Positions 5,405 to 9,309 of a stretch of DNA of 9,309 bases are shown piece by piece (the stretch's first letter is position 1; each line of letters opens with the position of its first letter). A program made the translations under genes and the position numbers. The stretch lies in NCBI GenBank assembly GCA_003221085.1, contig QHUD01000156.1, positions 1 to 9,309 on the forward strand. The letters run 5' to 3'. The notes under the pieces are model-generated. The model ran no database searches. It had not been told where the DNA came from and worked only from the letters and a program-made list of their open reading frames with translations. Source of the DNA: Gemmatimonadota bacterium. GTDB taxonomy: Bacteria > Gemmatimonadota > Gemmatimonadetes > Gemmatimonadales > GWC2-71-9.

Positions 5405-6397
5405 GTGACGTCACCCTCCGAAGAGTCCGCCCTGCTGATCGAGCTCCGCGCGCTTGCGGAGCGGGGCCGGCACCGCGACGTGTTGAGCCGACTGCAAGGG
5501 CTGTCGGCCGACACGCTCGAGCGCCGGACGCCGTACGCGCTGCTCGCCGCCGAGGCACACGGCCGTCTGGGCGCCTACGCGGAAGCGGAGCGCTGGGCGC
5601 AAGCGGCGCGCGAGATTGCGCGGGCGCGGGGGGAGCGACACGCCGAGCTGCGGGCGCGGAACTACCAGGGGGCGATCGCCCTGGAGCGAGGCAACGTCGA
5701 TGCGGCCGAGCTCCATTTTGCGGCCGCGCTCGATCTCGCGCGCCTCCTGGAGGACCCCGCCGCGCAAGCCCGGTGCTTCAACAACCTCGGGATCATCGCG
5801 AACCTACAGGGCGACCCGCGGGCCGCGCTGGCGAGCTATCACCTCGCCCTGGCCGCCTACCAGCAGGCCGGATTGGCACGCGGGATGGCCGAGACGCAGC
5901 ACAACATCGGCATCAGCTGGCGCCATTTGGGTGATTACGCCCGAGCCCTGGGCGCCGCCGCGGAAGCGGTCCGACTCGCCGAGCAGCAGGTGCGGGACGA
6001 CGCGCTCTCCGCGCTGGCAATCGCGGGGCGCGCGGAGCTGCACCTGCTCCAGGGGGATACGGAGCTCGCCGCTGCCGAGCTCGCCCTCGCCGCGGGCGCC
6101 TACAAGCGGCTGCAGCACCCCGTGGGGCTCGCGGAGGTGTGGCGGCTCCAGGCGGGCGTGGCGCGCGCACGCGGCGATCTCGCCGCCGCCAGGGGGCTGC
6201 TCTCCCGCGCCGCGGAGCTGGCGCGGGGGCAGGGCAGCGCCCACACGCTGGCCGAAATCGAGCGCGACCTGGGTGCGGCCCTCGCGGCGAGCGGCGATCG
6301 CGCGGGAGCAAGGGCGGCCCGCGAGCGCGCCGCCGCCCTGTATCGCCGGCTGGGCGCGACCAAAGCCGCCGGGGAGATTGCCGCCCTGATCACCTGA
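5405..6397 (+). CDS. Cytoplasmic tetratricopeptide-repeat (TPR) protein
   Basis: A 330-residue protein starting at GTG 5405, 7 nt after the lipoprotein stop, with a weak AAGAG Shine-Dalgarno about 5 nt upstream. The frame is open further upstream, but that would overlap the lipoprotein gene extensively. It has no signal peptide or membrane segment. About seven helix-turn-helix units of TPR type span roughly residues 45-325. The clearest are [40 protein letters not shown] and [20 protein letters not shown], which show the usual G/A/L/Y spacing. This arrangement resembles the TPR arrays of regulatory scaffolds (MalT/AfsR/Rap-like), without any attached enzymatic or DNA-binding domain. Its stop lies 1 nt before the MCP start, so co-translation is likely. 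A scaffold or adaptor role between cytoplasmic partners and the MCP-type transducer is inferred from the operon only. Confidence 0.9.
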   Translation: MTSPSEESALLIELRALAERGRHRDVLSRLQGLSADTLERRTPYALLAAEAHGRLGAYAEAERWAQAAREIARARGERHAELRARNYQGAIALERGNVDAAELHFAAALDLARLLEDPAAQARCFNNLGIIANLQGDPRAALASYHLALAAYQQAGLARGMAETQHNIGISWRHLGDYARALGAAAEAVRLAEQQVRDDALSALAIAGRAELHLLQGDTELAAAELALAAGAYKRLQHPVGLAEVWRLQAGVARARGDLAAARGLLSRAAELARGQGSAHTLAEIERDLGAALAASGDRAGARAARERAAALYRRLGATKAAGEIAALIT

Positions 6398-6398
6398 G

Positions 6399-8117
6399 GT
6401 GTATGATCAGCCCCGGGTGAACACACTTCCGACAGGAGCATCGCGGCCGTCCCTCGCCTCGCTGGTGCGAGGCTGGAAGGACGACGCCACCGGCCTCGAG
6501 CAGCGGCTCAAGGACCTGGAGACCATCTCCCGCAGCCACCGGATGCGTCGCCTGATGATCGGCGTCGGATTCGTCTTTGGCCTGGTGGGGTGGGTCGCTA
6601 CCGCCGTCAAGACCCGCCCCACGACCATGGTGTTGACGGCGGGCGGCGCCGCTTTCCTGAACGAGCTGCTCGGCCTCATCAATGAGCGTGGCTGGTACCG
6701 CTGGTGGCTGGTGTACGCCTTGTCCTTCTTCGACGTGCTGCTCGTCGCGGTCCTGGTCGTGTGGTTCGGGCGCGGCGGTTTCGTAGCCGCGTTCTTCATC
6801 GCGGTCCTGCCATACGCCTTCGACCAGGGCCACACCGTGGGCAATTTCCTGGTGCTCACCGCCGCGATCGCATATCTGGGTTCGAGCTTCCTGCACAACG
6901 TGCTGTACGAGCCGGGCGCGAGCCTGACGAACGCCGGGCTCGACACGCTGGTGTTCATCCTCGTGGCCATGGCGCTCAAGCGGATTCCGGCCACCCTCAT
7001 CTCGCGGATTCGCCACGCCCGCAGCGTGATGGGCGAGGCCGAGCGGGGCTACCTGGCCGTGCGCGCGCCGGCGGGCGAGTCCGACGAGCTCGGCTTCCTG
7101 GAGCGGAGTTTCAATCGGATGATCGAGGAGATCGGCGGCACGATCTCGACGGTGCAGCGCGAGGCCGACGAAGTGGCGGCGCTCGCGGAGCAGCTCGCCG
7201 CCTCGGCCGAGGAGCTCCATGCCACCTCGGAGACGGTCACGCATACGGCCCAGCGGCTGGCGACGGATCTCGGGAAGCAGCGCGAGATGGCGGAGGGGGC
7301 GCGCGGCGAGAGCGCCAAGGCGGCCGATCAGGCGGAATCGCTGCGCGTCCGCGCCGAGCTGATGCAGACCGACGCGGGGCGTCTGGTCGCCGCGGCGGAG
7401 CGGGGCCGGGAGCGGGTGGCGCGCGCGAGCCAGACGCTGCGCGCGGTGGGCGAGGAGGTCCGAACCACCGCCGCGACGGTGGCCGGGTTGTCCGGCATGT
7501 CGGAACGCATCGGGGTGTTCGCCCAGACGATCGCGCGAATCGCGCGGCAGACGCACCTGCTGGCCCTCAACGCCGCGATCGAGGCGGCGCGGGCGGAGGA
7601 GCACGGCGAGGGCTTCGCCGTGGTCGCGGACGAGGTGCGGGCACTGGCGGCGGAGGCGGGGAAATCGGCACGCGAGGTGGCGGAGCTGGTCTCGGAGTTA
7701 CGCGCGGGCATCGACGCCGCGGGGCGCGCGATGCAGTCCGGTGAGACCAAGGTGCGCGACATCGGCGCCGTGGCCGCAGAGGCCGACGCGGCGCTCCGGG
7801 AGCTGCATCAGGGGATCGAGCTGGTGGGTGACCTCGTGAACGCGACAGCCGAGGTGTCTCGCAACCAGGCGCAACGCCTGGCGGAGCTGGCGCAGTCGCT
7901 CGAGCAGGTAGCGGCCATCTCGAGCGCCTCGTCGGCACGGGCCGACGGCGCCGCGGGCGCCACACAGGCCGAGATCACGTCGATGGGCGATCTGACCGCG
8001 ACGTCGCAGCAGCTCGCGCAGCTGGCCGAGCGGTTACGCGGGAGCATCGCGCGTTTCTCCGTGCTGAAGCGCGAGCCGGAGCCCGGAGCACCCGTCACCC
8101 GCGCCGCGGCGGACTGA
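6399..8117 (+). CDS. Methyl-accepting chemotaxis protein-type transducer with a polytopic membrane domain
   Basis: Up to 572 residues from GTG 6399; GTG 6417 (18 nt downstream, in frame) is an equally plausible start, and neither has a clear Shine-Dalgarno. The N-terminus has about six hydrophobic segments (near 52-70, 77-94, 103-123, 126-141, 148-166 and 178-193) joined by short loops, so there is no large periplasmic ligand-binding domain. A HAMP-like segment follows (about 195-250, with the [13 protein letters not shown] hallmark), then a long Ala/Glu-rich coiled-coil signalling domain. The hairpin tip (about 377-415) reads [20 protein letters not shown] then [14 protein letters not shown]. 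The trimer-contact residues equivalent to Tsr Asn381, Glu385 and Arg388 are kept (Asn391, Glu395, Arg398), while QTN is QTH and AGE is AEE. There is no CheR-docking pentapeptide at the C-terminus. It should dimerise in the inner membrane and could engage CheA/CheW-like partners, but no che genes are in the window. It is last in the operon and abuts the convergent AraC-type gene. Confidence 0.93.
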   Translation: MYDQPRVNTLPTGASRPSLASLVRGWKDDATGLEQRLKDLETISRSHRMRRLMIGVGFVFGLVGWVATAVKTRPTTMVLTAGGAAFLNELLGLINERGWYRWWLVYALSFFDVLLVAVLVVWFGRGGFVAAFFIAVLPYAFDQGHTVGNFLVLTAAIAYLGSSFLHNVLYEPGASLTNAGLDTLVFILVAMALKRIPATLISRIRHARSVMGEAERGYLAVRAPAGESDELGFLERSFNRMIEEIGGTISTVQREADEVAALAEQLAASAEELHATSETVTHTAQRLATDLGKQREMAEGARGESAKAADQAESLRVRAELMQTDAGRLVAAAERGRERVARASQTLRAVGEEVRTTAATVAGLSGMSERIGVFAQTIARIARQTHLLALNAAIEAARAEEHGEGFAVVADEVRALAAEAGKSAREVAELVSELRAGIDAAGRAMQSGETKVRDIGAVAAEADAALRELHQGIELVGDLVNATAEVSRNQAQRLAELAQSLEQVAAISSASSARADGAAGATQAEITSMGDLTATSQQLAQLAERLRGSIARFSVLKREPEPGAPVTRAAAD

Positions 8118-8981
8118 TCACCCCGCCCGGGAGACGCGAGTCACGTTCGGTCCTTGGTCCCACAAACCCGCATTGAGTGGGCAGAACGCGCGCAGGGTTT
8201 CCCGGTACGGGGTGATCAGGAGGTCCACGTAGCGCTCGAGCGACACGTCGAAGGGGAAGCGGCGTCGGAACTCACCCGCAGTAACGCCCAGCATCGCCTT
8301 CAGGTGGCGCCCGAAACTCTGCGGGGACGAATAGTCGAGGCGGTACGCCACGTCCGCGACCGAGAGCCCGGGGTTGGAGAACAGGTAGGCCGCGTGCACG
8401 AGCCGCATGCCGGCGAGATAGGTCTTCGGCGACGGCAGACCGGCCCGATAGAAGCGCGACATGAGTGTGCTCGAGCAGATCCGGAGGTGTCGCGCCAGCC
8501 GCCGCACCGTGGAGAGCACCGGCGCGAGTCGGGCGACCGCCTCGAAGAATGCGCGCACGTCGCCCGTCCCCTCCTCGAGCGCGGGGACGACGCGCGCGAG
8601 AATGCGGGCCGCGACCGGCGAGGCCGGATGGCCGACGAGGTCCCGCAACCGGCGCCAACCGGCGGCCTCCGTGCAGTCCACCGCCGAGCGCACCCCGTTG
8701 GCGCCGAGCTTGAGCAGTGTCTCGGTGGCGTTGCGGTCGTAGCGCGACACGAGCGCCACGGCGGGGATGGCGGGAAACTCGCGCACGAACCGAGCGACCG
8801 CGGGAAGCTCGTCTCCGCGGCAGGCGTGGACCGAAAGAACGAGTGCGTCCACCCGCTTGCGCCGGGCGGCCCGCAGCGCGTCCCGGAACGAGCTGGTGTG
8901 GAGCGTCGTAAAGCAGCCGTCGCCCACGGCGTCGAGGCGAGGCCGCTCGGGCGGAGGCAGGACGGTGCAGATGGTCACCAT
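8118..8981 (-). CDS. AraC-family transcriptional regulator with a receiver-like N-terminal domain
   Basis: A 287-residue protein starting at ATG 8981, the first possible start after an in-frame TAG (8996-8994); no Shine-Dalgarno is visible. The N-terminal 120 residues have the alternating strand/helix pattern of a receiver (VDALVLSVHAC, IPAVALVSRYD, LKLGANGVRSAVD). The usual phospho-acceptor Asp after strand 3 is replaced (LSVHAC), so it looks like a pseudo-receiver. Residues 156-241 are an AraC/XylS DNA-binding domain with two helix-turn-helix motifs; the second contains LSVADVAYRLDYSSPQSFGR followed by the family-typical LGVTAGEFRRRF. A further tail of about 46 residues follows. AraC DNA-binding domains bind direct-repeat operators and often activate adjacent or divergent genes; here the divergent neighbour is an M28 peptidase 17 bp away. 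The stop is immediately next to the MCP stop, with no intergenic base. Confidence 0.9.
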   Translation of the reverse strand: MVTICTVLPPPERPRLDAVGDGCFTTLHTSSFRDALRAARRKRVDALVLSVHACRGDELPAVARFVREFPAIPAVALVSRYDRNATETLLKLGANGVRSAVDCTEAAGWRRLRDLVGHPASPVAARILARVVPALEEGTGDVRAFFEAVARLAPVLSTVRRLARHLRICSSTLMSRFYRAGLPSPKTYLAGMRLVHAAYLFSNPGLSVADVAYRLDYSSPQSFGRHLKAMLGVTAGEFRRRFPFDVSLERYVDLLITPYRETLRAFCPLNAGLWDQGPNVTRVSRAG

Positions 8982-8983
8982 GC

Positions 8984-8989
8984 AGGAGA
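8984..8989 (+). promoter_or_regulatory. Shine-Dalgarno for the M28 peptidase gene
   Basis: AGGAGA lies 9 nt before the GTG at 8999 and is the main support for choosing that start. It sits inside the 17-bp gap to the divergent AraC-type gene, so the peptidase promoter must lie within the AraC-type coding sequence. Confidence 0.6.
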
Positions 8990-8998
8990 CACACTAGC

Positions 8999-9309
8999 GT
9001 GGACTCATCAACCCCGGCTCAAGCCGCTCCGGCACCGGGCCCCGACCCCGCGCGTCGGGCCCGCGCCGCCTCAACGGCCGGTCAACGCGCGGACCTCTCG
9101 GAGCGGCTGCGGCGTCATGTCGTCGCGCTCGAAGGCATCCGTCACCCGGGCACCGCGCCCGAGCGACACCGCGCCGCTCGCGACTACCTCGCGCGCGAGC
9201 TCAGTGCCCTCGGTCTCGACGTCGCGCTGGCGCCGTTCGCGTTCCGGGGACGGACCTACCACAACGTCGTGGCCCGTATGCCCGGGAGCGATGCGCGGCG
9301 GCCGGGGCT
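8999..9309 (+). CDS. M28-family metallopeptidase, N-terminal fragment (runs off the right edge)
   Basis: The open frame from GTG 8999 (AGGAGA upstream) reaches the window edge with 103 codons and no stop. The first 30 residues are Pro/Ala/Arg-rich and show no signal peptide. From about residue 32 the sequence follows the conserved N-terminus of M28 (aminopeptidase Y/IAP-like) zinc peptidases: LRRHVVALEGIRHPGTAPER, then ARDYLARELSALGLDV, then YHNVVARMPGSD. The NVVA-x-x-PG strand leads into the catalytic core in this family. The zinc ligands and catalytic Glu are beyond the window, so activity cannot be judged. M28 enzymes usually cleave N-terminal residues or act as peptidases in the envelope; the absence of a signal peptide here suggests a cytosolic form or a mis-set start. 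It diverges from the AraC-type gene, which may regulate it. Confidence 0.8.
   Translation, partial: MDSSTPAQAAPAPGPDPARRARAASTAGQRADLSERLRRHVVALEGIRHPGTAPERHRAARDYLARELSALGLDVALAPFAFRGRTYHNVVARMPGSDARRPG

Noticed and set aside
6403..6420. Mini-ORF ATG-ATC-AGC-CCC-GGG-TGA at the TPR-MCP junction, overlapping GTG 6417
   Set aside because: Five codons with no Shine-Dalgarno and nothing to distinguish it from chance. It matters only as a reminder that the MCP start (6399 or 6417) is uncertain.
6390..7604. 404-codon minus-strand open frame inside the MCP gene
   Set aside because: The plus strand clearly encodes TM segments, HAMP and the conserved MCP tip. The antisense product is low-complexity Arg/Gly/His sequence, as expected of a GC-rich shadow.

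Overview
The window is a GC-rich, gene-dense stretch of bacterial chromosome with many GTG start codons and 4-nt start/stop overlaps. The GWxTD-domain lipoprotein, a PknB-like Ser/Thr kinase, a sigma54 activator and an M28 peptidase together suggest Gemmatimonadota or a relative such as Acidobacteriota. That assignment is an inference from gene content; there is no rRNA to confirm it. I see no mobile element, CRISPR array, tRNA or rRNA.

Layout. (1) Positions 1-1765, minus strand: a GWxTD lipoprotein gene overlaps by GTGA a downstream exported repeat-like protein that runs off the left edge. (2) Positions 1807-4676, plus strand, diverging from the first pair across a 41-bp gap: a soluble Ser/Thr kinase, then pyrE (orotate phosphoribosyltransferase), then a sigma54 enhancer-binding protein (EBP). 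The EBP overlaps pyrE by GTGA and has an N-terminal receiver-like domain without the phosphorylation residues. The kinase-pyrE junction is an AT-rich island with three in-frame TAG stops inside a perfect 10-bp hairpin. (3) Positions 4677-4782: a gap of 106 bp holding a strong inverted repeat followed by a near-consensus sigma54 promoter (GG-N10-GC). (4) Positions 4783-8117, plus strand: an apparent operon of a lipoprotein with one EF-hand/dockerin-like Ca-binding loop, a cytoplasmic TPR protein, and a multi-spanning methyl-accepting chemotaxis (MCP)-type transducer. (5) Positions 8118-8981, minus strand: an AraC-type regulator, also with a receiver-like N-terminus lacking the phospho-acceptor, whose stop codon directly abuts the MCP stop. 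(6) From 8999 to the right edge, plus strand: the N-terminus of an M28-family metallopeptidase, only 17 bp from the AraC-type gene's start.

How it may work together. The most interesting unit is 3300-8117. An atypical sigma54 activator sits directly upstream of an inverted repeat and a sigma54 promoter, and these lead a three-gene lipoprotein/TPR/MCP operon. It reads as a self-contained sensory module whose regulator is probably controlled by something other than aspartate phosphorylation. The promoter and palindrome are visible in the sequence. That this EBP acts on that promoter, and that the three products work together, is inference. The two partial edge genes (1-410 minus and 8999-9309 plus) were found by reading the frames directly; both start with GTG.
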